Below, piece after piece: positions 18,764-27,917 of a DNA stretch of 64,000 nt. Origin of the DNA: Rhodopseudomonas sp. AAP120 (GTDB taxonomy: Bacteria; Pseudomonadota; Alphaproteobacteria; Rhizobiales; Xanthobacteraceae). The translations under genes and the position numbers were made by a program. Numbering within the stretch: position 1 is the stretch's first letter; each line of letters opens with the position of its first letter. The stretch covers positions 1-64,000 of the forward strand of contig NZ_LJIC01000027.1 of assembly GCF_001295845.1 (NCBI RefSeq), read 5' to 3'. Under the pieces are notes generated by a model. The model searched no databases and was not told where the DNA came from. It was given only the letters and a program-made list of their open reading frames with translations.

Positions 18764-18796
18764 ATTCACAACAGCCGAAGTTGTTACATCAAAAAC

Positions 18797-18869
18797 CGTC
18801 ATCGCCGGATTTGATCCGGCGATCCAGCTTCTTCATTGATGGATTGCCGGGTCAAGCCCGGCAATGACG
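18797..18869. repeat. dispersed palindromic repeat, family C/D
   Basis: Starts CGTCATCGCCGGATT and ends AGCCCGGCAATGACG, with two internal hairpins (GCCGGATTTGATCCGGC and GCCGGGTCAAGCCCGGC). It is related in plan to copies at 32738-32822 and 39354-39441 and separates the convergent chemoreceptor and the 114-residue protein gene. Confidence 0.8.
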
Positions 18870-18903
18870 ATAGGGGATCGTACCGCGAAGCGCTCCGATG
18901 CCG

Positions 18904-19248
18904 CTAGGTACAGATCTCGCCCTGCATGATCTTCTCGCGAAACAGCTCCACCGCTTTCGGGTTCAGCGCACCTTCTTCGGGCAGCACCAGCGGCAGATCG
19001 GGCGGCGCCAGAATAGCGAATTGACGGCCCCATTCGTAGACCCACGCCAAGCCATCCTGAAACATCACCTCGTCGTCATAGCGCGGCAAGCGGCCGGAGC
19101 GGGCCTCGGCGAAGCCGCGCCGGAACGCGGTGTTCCAGACGATCTCCTCGAGCGGAGCCTGAAAGGTTTCGGCCTGCGGGCGGACGTCGGTCACGGCGCG
19201 ATCCAGCGACAGATCCAGGACTGAGGGCGGAGGCAGGGAGTATCCCAT
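18904..19248 (-). CDS. conserved hypothetical protein (114 residues)
   Basis: Unrecognised soluble protein. I use the ATG giving MGYSLPPPSVL; a GTG four codons earlier is possible. No signal peptide, membrane segment or cofactor motif is visible. It has an acidic, aromatic composition with ETFQAPLEEIVWNTAFRRGF and MFQDGLAWVYEWGRQFAIL. Codon use matches its neighbours. It is 40 bp downstream of the FUSC gene on the same strand and may be the last gene of the mltB-like/FUSC transcript. Confidence 0.6.
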   Translation of the reverse strand: MGYSLPPPSVLDLSLDRAVTDVRPQAETFQAPLEEIVWNTAFRRGFAEARSGRLPRYDDEVMFQDGLAWVYEWGRQFAILAPPDLPLVLPEEGALNPKAVELFREKIMQGEICT

Positions 19249-19288
19249 GCCGCTCGCCACTCCGCATTCGGACTTTTGGCCGATCCCG

Positions 19289-20401
19289 TCACGGCGGTGG
19301 GCTGCGCCCCGGCAGCAGCGCCAGCGGCGTCAATCGGCGGACGATCGGCCGTGCCATGTCGCGAAACTTCGCATTGTGCAACAGGATGCCGCCGATCAGG
19401 CCGATGAAGCAGCCCAGCACCGTGTCGATGAAGCGAGCCTGGATGATCGCGCCGGGCTCTGCGTGCCCCAGCGACGCGGCATCGGCGAGGAAAATCGTCA
19501 GCGGCGTGATGAAGATCACCGCGAATCCATAGTGACGGATCACCGCTGTCTCGATGACGAACGACAGCGTCATGATCGACAGCGCGATGCTCCATTTCTC
19601 CAGCGGCAGCGACAGCAGCACGATGGCGACGCCGAGGCCGAGCACGGTGCCGAGGATGCGGTGGAGCTGCCGGTTCCAGATTGCGCGCACCGATAGGCCC
19701 TGGATCACCGCGAGACAGCTCACCGGCACCCAATACGGCCGGTCGAGCTGCAGCGCCTGGGCCAGCGCCAGCGCGACGCCGACCGCGGCGCCGATCAGCA
19801 CCGAGTCGAGCACCACGACGTCGAAGTCGAGCGGCTGCAGCGGCTCGACCGGCGCCGGAGTTCGGATACGTAGGGCGATCAGCGAATACAGAAAGGCGAT
19901 CAGGGTCGACAGCAGGCTGCCGAGCGCGAACAGCCCGGCCTTGAGCGGTAGCTGCATCAGGTCGCTCGGCGTGTAGGCTGCGATCGAGGCGGCCATCACG
20001 AAGAACAGGCTGCCCGGCGGCCCGACCCGAAAGTAGCGGCAGACCATCGTCACCAGGATGGCGGTCAGCGTGATCGCTGGCACCAGAAGAACGGGCAGCA
20101 GGTGGACGATCAGCCCGACCACGTAGCAGCCGAGAAAGCCGAACGCGCAGGCCATCATCGTTACCATGCGATGATGCAGCGGCGTGCGCGGCAGATACAG
20201 GAACGCCATGCCGCCGAGCGACGACACCAGCCCGTAGTCGAGGTGATCGAAGTAAGCGCCGATCAGCATCGGCACGCCGGCGGCGAGCGCGACCGAGGCC
20301 GGCATCTGCCAGGGCCGATCGCTCGGGTTGATCGTGACCAGCGCGCGCCATTCCTCGTGCGCCAGCGCCTTCAGTCGGTGCCACGTCCAGTGATGTCGCA
20401 T
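19289..20401 (-). CDS. FUSC family inner-membrane protein
   Basis: 370 residues with about ten hydrophobic segments in two sets, as in fusaric-acid-resistance / aromatic acid exporter type proteins. The first set includes ALAAGVPMLIGAYF and GLVSSLGGMAFLYLPRTPL; the second repeats the pattern with LIGAAVGVALALAQAL, PYWVPVSCLAVIQG and VLGLGVAIVLLSLPLEKW. PYWVP is typical of the FUSC repeat. It starts 6 bp after the lytic transglycosylase stop, so the two are probably co-transcribed. Substrate unknown; no HlyD-type adaptor is adjacent. Confidence 0.82.
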   Translation of the reverse strand: MRHHWTWHRLKALAHEEWRALVTINPSDRPWQMPASVALAAGVPMLIGAYFDHLDYGLVSSLGGMAFLYLPRTPLHHRMVTMMACAFGFLGCYVVGLIVHLLPVLLVPAITLTAILVTMVCRYFRVGPPGSLFFVMAASIAAYTPSDLMQLPLKAGLFALGSLLSTLIAFLYSLIALRIRTPAPVEPLQPLDFDVVVLDSVLIGAAVGVALALAQALQLDRPYWVPVSCLAVIQGLSVRAIWNRQLHRILGTVLGLGVAIVLLSLPLEKWSIALSIMTLSFVIETAVIRHYGFAVIFITPLTIFLADAASLGHAEPGAIIQARFIDTVLGCFIGLIGGILLHNAKFRDMARPIVRRLTPLALLPGRSPPP

Positions 20402-20407
20402 CGGCGC

Positions 20408-21634
20408 TCAGAGACCCTGTCGAAGTCGTGCCAGCACTTTGAGGCCGCCATAGCCGTCGGCCGGCGAAAGACCGGTCCTTGTCTGGAAATCGCGCACCGC
20501 CTTCATGGTGTCGTTGCCGACGCGGCCGTCGGTGCCGCCCGTGTCGAAGCCGGCACGCGTCAACCGGGTCTGCATCTCCTGCACCTCGGCCAGGGTCAGC
20601 GCGCGCTCGGAGCCGGGGAAGGGCTGCGCGAACGAGCCGGCACCGAGGATGCGGTCGCCGAGATGGCAGATCGCGAGCGCGTAGTTCATCGACGGATTGT
20701 AGCTGCGCACCGCATAGAAGTTCGGCCCGAGCAGGAATTGCGGGCCGCCCGCGACCGGCACCCACATCGTCGCGCTGGCCTGCGGGTCCGGAAACGGCTC
20801 GCCGTCGACCCGGGTGACGCCGGAGCGCGACCACGCCAGATAGGAGCGGCTGCCGCTGATCGATCCGCCGGGACCGCGCACCTCGTAGCCCCAATGCTCG
20901 CCGCGGTGATACTTGCCGCGGTTGACCAGATATTTTGCGGTCGAGCCGAGCGCGTCATCAGGCCGTCCGAACGGCGAGACGCGGCCGTCGCGGTCATAGT
21001 CGATGCCGACATTGAGCCAGACTTCCGGCATCCATTGGGTGTGGCCCATCGCGCCGGCCCACGAGCCGCGCATCTCCTCCGGTGTCGACCAGCCCTTGTC
21101 GACGATCTTGAGCGCGTTGATCAGTTCGGTTTCCCAATAGGCCTTGCGGCGCGGCTCGTTCCAGGCGAGCGCCGCGAGCGAGGGGAATACAGGGCGCATG
21201 TGGTTCTGCTGCACCAGCGGATCGCCATAGGCGCTCTCGACGCCCCAGAGTGCCAGCAGCGTGCCGCGCTCGACGCCGTAGTCCCGTTCGATGCGGCCGA
21301 ACAGCGCCTCGTTCTTCTTCAGCGCCTCGCGGCCGTTGATGATGCGCCAGTCGGACACGCGGCGGTTGATGTACTGCCAGAGCTGCTCGTTGAATTCGGG
21401 CTGCTTCTGGAAATTCTTGAACACGCTCATGTCCGGCTCGAGCCGGCTCATCACGCGGTCCCAGGTCTGCGGCGAGATTCCCTTGGCGAGCGCGCGGGCG
21501 CGAAAGCCGTCGCGCCATGCCTCGAAGCCGGCAGGCGCGGCCTGAGCCGCGAACGGCAGCAACGTAGCCGCGCCGAGCACGGATTGCAGCAGGCGGCGGC
21601 GGGTCGGTTGGAAGCGGGAATCGAGCCGAGTCAT
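20408..21634 (-). CDS. lytic murein transglycosylase, MltB type, with peptidoglycan-binding domain
   Basis: 408 residues from the ATG giving MTRLDSRFQ; the longer upstream frame has no family sequence. The N-terminus has twin arginines (TRRRLLQSVLGAATLLPFA), suggesting Tat export to the periplasm. The SLT_2 catalytic domain follows, with WGVESAYGD placing the acid Glu133, then GAMGHTQWMPEVWLNVGIDYD and GYEVRGPGGS. A C-terminal PG_binding_1 domain spans about 340-405 (LTRAGFDTGGTDGRVGNDTMKAVRDFQ). It cleaves peptidoglycan glycan strands to 1,6-anhydro products. First gene of a likely mltB-FUSC-114aa transcript. Confidence 0.92.
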   Translation of the reverse strand: MTRLDSRFQPTRRRLLQSVLGAATLLPFAAQAAPAGFEAWRDGFRARALAKGISPQTWDRVMSRLEPDMSVFKNFQKQPEFNEQLWQYINRRVSDWRIINGREALKKNEALFGRIERDYGVERGTLLALWGVESAYGDPLVQQNHMRPVFPSLAALAWNEPRRKAYWETELINALKIVDKGWSTPEEMRGSWAGAMGHTQWMPEVWLNVGIDYDRDGRVSPFGRPDDALGSTAKYLVNRGKYHRGEHWGYEVRGPGGSISGSRSYLAWSRSGVTRVDGEPFPDPQASATMWVPVAGGPQFLLGPNFYAVRSYNPSMNYALAICHLGDRILGAGSFAQPFPGSERALTLAEVQEMQTRLTRAGFDTGGTDGRVGNDTMKAVRDFQTRTGLSPADGYGGLKVLARLRQGL

Positions 21635-21821
21635 CGCTGCAGTGTAGCGGCTTTGGCCGAGGCCGACAAAACAGCCGGACGTCGACTGGGTGACAGGGCG
21701 GGTGGGCCGGAGCGAGAAAGTTCCTCTTCTCGGGCGCGGCACAATGCCCCGCGACATTCTCTTGCGGCGCGGCGGTGCGTGCCCACTTCGTAGGCTCCAT
21801 TCAGTCCCACCGGAGCACGGC

Positions 21822-22802
21822 GTGCAGGATTCCGAACAGCTCAGCCCGGCCGATCAATCCGGCCGGTCGTCGACCAGCGTCGCGCCCGCCTCGGACCATG
21901 AGGCTCGCAAGCAACTGACGTCGCGGCGCCTGCTGGTGGTGGTCAATCCACATAGCCGTTCTGGCGCCCGGGCGATCGGACTGGCAGGTGCGCGGCTCAG
22001 TTCTGCCGGCTTCGACCTGGTGCTGTCAGCGCCCTGCAGCCGCCATGAGGTCGGCCCGTGGATCGAGGCGCATGCCGACGGCGCAGAGGCCGTCGTCGTT
22101 GCCGGCGGTGACGGCTCGCTCAATGCGGTGGCCGAAGCCGTGGTGAAGACCAAGCTGCCGCTGGGGATCATCCCGGCCGGCACCGCGAATGATCTGGCGC
22201 GCTCGCTCGGTCTGCCGCTCGACATGGAGGCCGCGGCAGACGTAATCGCGGCCGGGCATCGCAAGCAGATCGACCTCGGCGACGTCAATGGCCACAAGTT
22301 CTTCAACGTCGCCAGCGTCGGCCTCAGTGCCGATCTGGCGCGCGAACTGAGCGGCGAGATCAAGCGACGCTTCGGCCGCGTCAGCTACGCGCTCACGGCA
22401 GCCAAGGTCCTCGGGCGGGCGCGGCCGTTCCGCGCGTCGATCGTCTCGGAGGAAGGCACCGTGCAGGTCCGCACCATGCAGATCGCCGTCGGCAACGGCC
22501 GCTACTATGGCGGAGGCATGGCGGTCGAACACACCGCCGAGATCGACGACGGCCAGCTCGATTTGTACTCGCTGGAGTTCGGCCGCGTCTGGAAACTGCT
22601 GGCGTTGGCCTATGATTTCCGCCGCGGCCGCCACGGCCTGTGGCGCGAGGTGCGCTCGGCCAGAGGCTCTTCGTTCGAGGTGCGGACCCGCAAGCCGCGC
22701 CCCGTCAATGCCGACGGCGAGTTGGTGACGTTCACGCCGGCGCAGTTCTCGCAGCTCCGCAAGGCGGTGACGGTGTTCGTGCCGCAGGCCGACGCGAACT
22801 AA
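21822..22802 (+). CDS. diacylglycerol kinase catalytic-domain (lipid kinase) protein
   Basis: 326 residues if translation begins at the GTG at 21822, preceded at 6 bp by GGAG; upstream in-frame sequence is low-complexity. The kinase domain starts RRLLVVVNPHSRSG, with VVVAGGDGSLNAVAEA as the nucleotide-binding loop and IIPAGTANDLARSLGLP as the second signature. The C-terminal domain has NVASVGLSADLARE and VGNGRYYGGGM. Related to YegS/BmrU lipid kinases; acts on a membrane lipid, exact substrate unknown. Convergent with the M23 peptidase gene, 7 bp between stops. Confidence 0.88.
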   Translation: MQDSEQLSPADQSGRSSTSVAPASDHEARKQLTSRRLLVVVNPHSRSGARAIGLAGARLSSAGFDLVLSAPCSRHEVGPWIEAHADGAEAVVVAGGDGSLNAVAEAVVKTKLPLGIIPAGTANDLARSLGLPLDMEAAADVIAAGHRKQIDLGDVNGHKFFNVASVGLSADLARELSGEIKRRFGRVSYALTAAKVLGRARPFRASIVSEEGTVQVRTMQIAVGNGRYYGGGMAVEHTAEIDDGQLDLYSLEFGRVWKLLALAYDFRRGRHGLWREVRSARGSSFEVRTRKPRPVNADGELVTFTPAQFSQLRKAVTVFVPQADAN

Positions 22803-22809
22803 CTCGGTC

Positions 22810-24375
22810 TCACGGCAAGGGCTCGTCGGGCCCCGCGCGCGCCACCGCCGGCGTGGCAGGCGCGGGGGTGAGATCGCGGCCGCGGCCGCCGATCAGTTGC
22901 TCATAGGACGCGACCAGCGTGGTGTAGGGATTGACCCAGAGCCAGCCGTCCGGCGTGAACACCTGGACGTCGAAGTGCAGATGGCGCGTCGTTCCGTTGG
23001 GGAAATCGAGATAGTTGCTGACGACGCCGAACCGCTCGCCCTCGGCCAGCCGTCGGCCGCTCAGCACGCCGTCCTCGTCCAGCCGGGCCGGGTTCATGTG
23101 CATGTAGCGAAACCGGATGTGCTCTCGCTCGGTGTTGACCTGAAGCGTGACCGCCTGCTGCTTCGCAGACCGGATCACCACGCCGTCGCGCACCGCGACC
23201 ACGCCCTGCTGCTTGACGTCGCAATCCGGCTGGTCCGGCAGGCATGAGCCAGGACGGATGTCCTGGCCTTGATGGCCGTAACCCAGCGCGCATTGGCCGA
23301 CGCCGAAGCTTCGGCTCTCGCAGAAATTGTCGCGCCACGGATAGGAGAACGGGCCGGTGCCGCCATCCTCCGCGCGCGGGGTGTAGGACTGGGAGCGCGC
23401 ATAGGCCGGCGTTTTCTCGATCGGAAAGCGGATCTGCGCGTACACGGTCGAGTCCGGCCGTCCGTCCTGTTTGCGGAAGCCGGAGCCCGGGATGATCTCG
23501 CCGCTAGGCCAATAGGTGAAGTCGTCGGATAGGGCGAGCGGACGCTCCGCTGGCGTCGCGGGCAGATCACGCAGCGGGCGCTGCGGCTGGCCGCCGGCGA
23601 CGTGCAGTGTTCGGAGGAAATGCTCGGCGACTGGAGCGGCCTCGCGGCAGGCGAGACGGCGCTGGCGCGGCACCGAGTCGAGACATTGGATCGACACCAC
23701 ATAGGCCGCGCCGAAGCGGGAGAAGGCGTAGCGGACATAGCCTTCGCGGATGAAGCGCCGCAGGTCCGGATACTGCGTGGCCAGCGCCTTGACGGGCTCG
23801 CCCTTGCCGCCGGGCGGATCGCTGATGTCGTAGATCAGCTTCGATCCGGTGATCTGCACTTCGACCGGGCGCGCGAAGATGCGCGCCGGTAGGTCGACGC
23901 CGGCGTTGGAGTCGAGCGTGAACACCGCGTCGTAACCCGCTGGGCCGGCATCGAACATTGCGCTCTGGAAGCCGCCCTGGGCGGCCGGCAGCGCGGCACT
24001 GTCGGGTGTTGGATCGGGATCGGCGCCCAGCAGCGCGGCGGTATCGACCGGGAGCAAGGCCGGGACCGCGCTGTAGGCGATGCCGGGGAAGAACCGTCCC
24101 GTGATGGCGTTGAGCCGCACCAGCGCCGGGGTGCGGCGGGGGTCATAAGCGGGCAGGCCGTGGCGGCCGCTGAAGACGAAGTCGGCCGCAACGGTCGCAT
24201 AGGGGGACAGTTCGGCGCGGAGTTGGTCGAGAGCGGCTCGCCAGTCGATGCGCAGCGCCGTCAGAGTCGGCGTGCTGAACTCTTCGGCTCTCGCTGGGGC
24301 GGCGGCGAAGGCCGCGACCAGCAGCAGGCCGCCGATCCTTCGCAGCGATGTTGGACCGACTGCCCCTCGGCTCAA
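22810..24375 (-). CDS. exported M23 family metallopeptidase
   Basis: 521 residues with an N-terminal signal peptide (RIGGLLLVAAFAAAPARA). The C-terminal third is a peptidase M23 (LytM) domain: GYGHQGQDIRPG carries the HxxxD zinc ligands and TRHLHFDVQVF the HxH motif, so it is expected to be an active zinc endopeptidase rather than an EnvC-like regulator. A CDVKQQGVVAVRDG segment supplies the usual beta core. The ~300-residue middle region is unassigned and contains two Cys that may form a disulfide. Acts on peptidoglycan or another periplasmic substrate. Confidence 0.88.
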   Translation of the reverse strand: MSRGAVGPTSLRRIGGLLLVAAFAAAPARAEEFSTPTLTALRIDWRAALDQLRAELSPYATVAADFVFSGRHGLPAYDPRRTPALVRLNAITGRFFPGIAYSAVPALLPVDTAALLGADPDPTPDSAALPAAQGGFQSAMFDAGPAGYDAVFTLDSNAGVDLPARIFARPVEVQITGSKLIYDISDPPGGKGEPVKALATQYPDLRRFIREGYVRYAFSRFGAAYVVSIQCLDSVPRQRRLACREAAPVAEHFLRTLHVAGGQPQRPLRDLPATPAERPLALSDDFTYWPSGEIIPGSGFRKQDGRPDSTVYAQIRFPIEKTPAYARSQSYTPRAEDGGTGPFSYPWRDNFCESRSFGVGQCALGYGHQGQDIRPGSCLPDQPDCDVKQQGVVAVRDGVVIRSAKQQAVTLQVNTEREHIRFRYMHMNPARLDEDGVLSGRRLAEGERFGVVSNYLDFPNGTTRHLHFDVQVFTPDGWLWVNPYTTLVASYEQLIGGRGRDLTPAPATPAVARAGPDEPLP

Positions 24376-24467
24376 GCGACGTGCCTCCTGTTCGTGCAGG
24401 AGGTAAATCTAGCGATATTTTAGGCGATTGGCCAAGTAGGGGGCGCTACAGGGTTGATGCGCTTGGT

Positions 24468-24502
24468 TAAAAAGACGAAAGCCCGCCGGTGCGCGGCGGG
24501 CT
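24468..24502 (-). terminator. intrinsic terminator of efp
   Basis: On the minus strand, an 8-bp stem GCCCGCCG/CGGCGGGC is followed by TTTCGTCTTTTT, about 30 bp after the efp stop codon. Confidence 0.8.
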
Positions 24503-24533
24503 TCGATCCAGTCCGGACGATGAGGAAACAACC

Positions 24534-25100
24534 TCAATCCTTGGCGCGCTCGACGTAGGAGCCGTCTTCTGTCAGCACCACGATGCGGGTGCCGGTGCCG
24601 ATGTGCGGGGGGACGGCGGTGCGGACGCCGTTGGACAGCACGGCCGGCTTGTAGGACGACGACGCGGTCTGGCCCTTGGTGACCGGCTCGGTGTCGACCA
24701 CTTCGAGCGTGGCGCGTTGCGGCAAAGTGATGGCAACGGCGGTGGTGTCGTGCATCGACAGCTTCACCACCATGTTCTCCTGCAGATACGGCGCGGAGTT
24801 GCCGACGACGTCCTTGGCGACCTGAACCTGGTCGAAGGATTCCGGCTCCATGAAGTGGAAGCCTTCGCCGTCTTCATACAGGAAGGTGTAGTTGCGCTCT
24901 TCGATGGTGACCTTTTCGACCTGGTCGGTGGTCTTGTAGCGCTCCGAGATCTTCACGCCGTCGCTGATTCGGCGCATTTCGATCTGGCTGACCGGGGTGC
25001 CCTTGCCGGGATGGATGTTTTCGGCCGACAGGACGACGTAAAGCTTCCCATCTTGCTCGAGGACGTTGCCCTTGCGAATAGAACTGGCGATGACTCTCAA
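24534..25100 (-). CDS. efp: elongation factor P
   Basis: 188 residues, full length. EF-P binds between the P and E sites and relieves stalling on polyproline. The N-terminal KOW-like domain ends in the loop HPGKGTP, whose Lys33 (Lys34 in E. coli numbering) is the residue beta-lysylated by EpmA. The OB domains follow ([41 protein letters not shown]). It is transcribed divergently from epmA-epmB, so target and modifying enzymes are encoded together. A good terminator follows the stop. Confidence 0.97.
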   Translation of the reverse strand: MRVIASSIRKGNVLEQDGKLYVVLSAENIHPGKGTPVSQIEMRRISDGVKISERYKTTDQVEKVTIEERNYTFLYEDGEGFHFMEPESFDQVQVAKDVVGNSAPYLQENMVVKLSMHDTTAVAITLPQRATLEVVDTEPVTKGQTASSSYKPAVLSNGVRTAVPPHIGTGTRIVVLTEDGSYVERAKD

Positions 25101-25240
25101 AGGAATGTTTCCTGTGGTTCAGGTCCGGGCCCGATCCGGGCATTGGTATCCCGAGGCCTGCGAAGCGGTTTCGGGCCGCAACATACTCATTTGGCCCGCT
25201 TATGCCAGCGTTTTGCGCTTTTCCGCGGGATCGACTTGAG

Positions 25241-26296
25241 ATGCAGGAACCAGCCCCCGTGTCGCCCTGGTGGGACCGAGCCAAATATCTGGACCGTCAG
25301 CCGTTTTTGCGCGCGCGCAGCGCTGTGACGCGGGCCATTCGCGACTGGTTCGCGGCTGCGGATTTCGCCGAGGTCGAGACTGCGATCCTGCAGCGTTCGC
25401 CCGGCAATGAAACCCATCTGCACGCCCCCAGGACCGAACTGCTCGGGTCTGATGGTGAGCGCAGCACGCTGTTTCTGCGGACCTCGCCGGAATTCGCCTG
25501 CAAGAAGCTGCTGGCGGCCGGCGAGGCGCGGATCTTCGAATTCGCCCGCGTGTTTCGCGATCGTGAGCGGGGCCGGCTGCATCTGCCTGAGTTCACCATG
25601 CTGGAGTGGTACCGCGCCGGCGAGCCTTATGAGGCGGTGATCGCCGATTGCGTCGCGCTGATCGGGCTGGCGGCGCGCACCACCGGCGTTGGCGCGTTCG
25701 GGTATCGCGGCCGCAGCGCTGATCCGCTGGCGCGGCCGGAGATGCTCACCGTTGCGGACGCGTTCGATCGCTATGCGGGGATCGATCTGCTCGGCACGAT
25801 CAGCGGCGGCAAGGGTGATCGCGATGCGCTGGCACGCGCGGCGGACAGCAAGGTGCGCGTCGTTGCAGACGACACCTGGTCGGACATCTTTAGCAAGGTG
25901 CTGGTCGAACATGTCGAGCCGCGGCTCGGGGAAGGGCGGCTGACCGTGCTGCACGAGTATCCGGCGCCGGAAGCGGCGCTGGCGCGGAGCAAGGCCGGCG
26001 ACCCGCGCGTCGCCGAGCGCTTCGAGGTCTATGCCTGCGGCGTCGAGCTCGCCAACGGTTTTGGCGAACTCACCGACGCGGCCGAGCAGCGGCTGCGCTT
26101 CACCGCCGAGATGGACGAGAAGCAGCGCCGCTATGGCGAGCGCTATCCGCTCGACGAGGACTTTCTCGCCGCGGTGGCGCGGATGCCGGAGGCGAGCGGC
26201 GTCGCGCTCGGCTTCGACCGGCTGGTGATGCTGGCGACCGGTGCCGCCAGCGTCGATCAGGTGGTGTGGACGCCGCCGGCCGGTGAGGCGTCATGA
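25241..26296 (+). CDS. epmA: elongation factor P--beta-lysine ligase
   Basis: 351 residues from the ATG giving MQEPAPVSPWWDR; upstream in-frame codons are not family-like. It is a truncated class II lysyl-tRNA-synthetase paralogue without the tRNA-anticodon domain, which attaches (R)-beta-lysine to EF-P Lys34. FLRARSAVTRAIRDWF, FLRTSPEFACKKLL, RIFEFARVFRDRERG (motif 2), FTMLEWYRAGEPYEAV, ELANGFGELTD and GVALGFDRLVML (motif 3) are all present. The epmB start overlaps its stop (ATGA), so the two genes are translationally coupled. Confidence 0.95.
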   Translation: MQEPAPVSPWWDRAKYLDRQPFLRARSAVTRAIRDWFAAADFAEVETAILQRSPGNETHLHAPRTELLGSDGERSTLFLRTSPEFACKKLLAAGEARIFEFARVFRDRERGRLHLPEFTMLEWYRAGEPYEAVIADCVALIGLAARTTGVGAFGYRGRSADPLARPEMLTVADAFDRYAGIDLLGTISGGKGDRDALARAADSKVRVVADDTWSDIFSKVLVEHVEPRLGEGRLTVLHEYPAPEAALARSKAGDPRVAERFEVYACGVELANGFGELTDAAEQRLRFTAEMDEKQRRYGERYPLDEDFLAAVARMPEASGVALGFDRLVMLATGAASVDQVVWTPPAGEAS

Positions 26297-27384
26297 GCAA
26301 GGTGACCCGGTTGCAATCGGCCGCTGCCACGACGCTGCGCAGCGCCGACGATCTGGTGACGCAGGGGCTCGCGCCGGAAGAGGCGCGCGACGATCTCGAC
26401 CGCGTCGCGCAGCGCTACGCCATCGCGCTGACGCCCGACGTCGCTGCGCTGATCGACCCCGATGATCCGAACGATCCGATCGCGCGGCAATACATTCCGC
26501 AGGTCGACGAACTGGTGTCGCTGCCGATCGAGCGCGACGATCCGATCGGCGACGTGCCGCATTCGCCGGTCGAAGGCATCGTGCATCGGCATCGCGACCG
26601 TGTGCTGCTGAAGCTGGTGCATGTCTGCGCGGTGTATTGCCGGTTCTGCTTCCGCCGCGAGAGCGTGGGACCGGGCAAGGACAATGCGTTGTCGCGCGAA
26701 GCGACAACGGCGGCGCTGGACTACGTCCGCGCGCACCCGGAAATCTGGGAAGTGATCTTCACCGGCGGCGATCCGCTGGTGCTGTCGCCGCGCCGGCTCG
26801 CCGAGATCATGGCCGAGCTCGCCACCATCCCGCATCTCAAGATCATCCGCTTTCACACCCGGCTGCCGGTGGTCGATCCGGCGCGGATCGATTCGGCGCT
26901 GCTGCAGGCGCTGCGCGTGCCCGGCAAGACGGTGTGGATGGCGCTGCACGCCAACCATCCGCGCGAACTGACGCCGGCTGCGCGTGCCGCGTGCGCGCGG
27001 CTGATCGATGCCGGCATCCCGATGGTCAGCCAGTCGGTGCTGCTGCGCGGCGTCAACGACGACGCGGCAACGCTCGAGGCGCTGATGCGCGCCTTCGTCG
27101 AATGCCGGATCAAGCCGTATTACCTGCACCACGCCGACCTAGCGCCCGGCACGGCGCATTTGCGCACAACGCTGGCCGAAGGTCAGGCGCTGTTGCGCGC
27201 GCTGCGCGGTCGGGTCTCCGGGCTATGCCAACCGGAATACGTGCTCGACATCCCGGGGGGATACGGAAAGGCGCCGGTCGGCCCCAACTATTTGACGGCG
27301 GTTGATGGAACCGACGCGAATTCGCGCTATCATGTCGCCGACTATTGCGGCGACGTGCATCTGTATCCGCCCGCGCCCGAATGA
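26293..27384 (+). CDS. epmB: EF-P beta-lysylation protein, lysine 2,3-aminomutase type
   Basis: 363-residue radical SAM, PLP-dependent enzyme converting (S)-alpha-lysine to (R)-beta-lysine for EF-P modification. The iron-sulfur motif is CAVYCRFCFRR with Cys112, Cys116 and Cys119; IFTGGDPLVLSPRRL and IIRFHTRLPVVDP are aminomutase signatures. YYLHHADLAPGTAHLRT and PGGYGKAPVGPNYL lie in the C-terminal region holding the PLP Lys. It is shorter than the catabolic clostridial KamA, as expected for EpmB. Overlaps epmA by four bases. Confidence 0.93.
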   Translation: MSKVTRLQSAAATTLRSADDLVTQGLAPEEARDDLDRVAQRYAIALTPDVAALIDPDDPNDPIARQYIPQVDELVSLPIERDDPIGDVPHSPVEGIVHRHRDRVLLKLVHVCAVYCRFCFRRESVGPGKDNALSREATTAALDYVRAHPEIWEVIFTGGDPLVLSPRRLAEIMAELATIPHLKIIRFHTRLPVVDPARIDSALLQALRVPGKTVWMALHANHPRELTPAARAACARLIDAGIPMVSQSVLLRGVNDDAATLEALMRAFVECRIKPYYLHHADLAPGTAHLRTTLAEGQALLRALRGRVSGLCQPEYVLDIPGGYGKAPVGPNYLTAVDGTDANSRYHVADYCGDVHLYPPAPE

Positions 27385-27580
27385 GCGTCGGTCGGCCGCA
27401 ACCGCGGACGGCAACCGCCGGGGCGAATGGGCGTTGAGATTCGGTTCGGCTTCGCGCGTCTCGCCGGGCGCGCGTAGCCGGGAAGACCGGCGAAGGACGC
27501 AAGCCGCAGGCTGCGCGGCTCACTTGTCGGACGATCGGGCGTGAGCCGAGGATGATCGTTCGTTTCGGAAGGAATATCCC

Positions 27581-27892
27581 ATGAAGAAACTGATCATCGC
27601 CACCACGATCCTGACCCTCGCGGGCGGCGCGGCCGCCCTGGCGCAGTCCGGCTCGGGTGGAGCCGGCGGGTCGGGCGGCATGAGCGGCGGCGCGGGCGGC
27701 GTCGGCGGTCCGGCCAATCCGAGCGTGCCGCCGGCGCTGTCGTCGGATCAGCGCGTCACCGGGCAGGCGCCGGTCGGCCATCGCCAGCCGCGGCGCGGCG
27801 ACGTGTCGGAGCCGGCCGGCTCGCTGGATCAGCAGGACCCGGCCGACGCCGCGCTGGATCGCAAGATCAAGAGCATTTGCCGCGGCTGCTGA
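27581..27892 (+). CDS. small glycine-rich exported protein
   Basis: 103 residues with a clear signal peptide (KKLIIATTILTLAGGAAALA), then a Ser/Gly-rich linker built on GSGGAGGSGG, then a Pro/Asp-rich polar tail ending ALDRKIKSICRGC with two Cys. No known domain. The ATG follows CGGAAGGAATAT. Possibly periplasmic or surface-exposed. Convergent with the HdeD-like gene 25 bp away. Function unknown. Confidence 0.65.
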   Translation: MKKLIIATTILTLAGGAAALAQSGSGGAGGSGGMSGGAGGVGGPANPSVPPALSSDQRVTGQAPVGHRQPRRGDVSEPAGSLDQQDPADAALDRKIKSICRGC

Positions 27893-27917
27893 GCCGCGGC
27901 AAACGCCGTCTCGTCCC

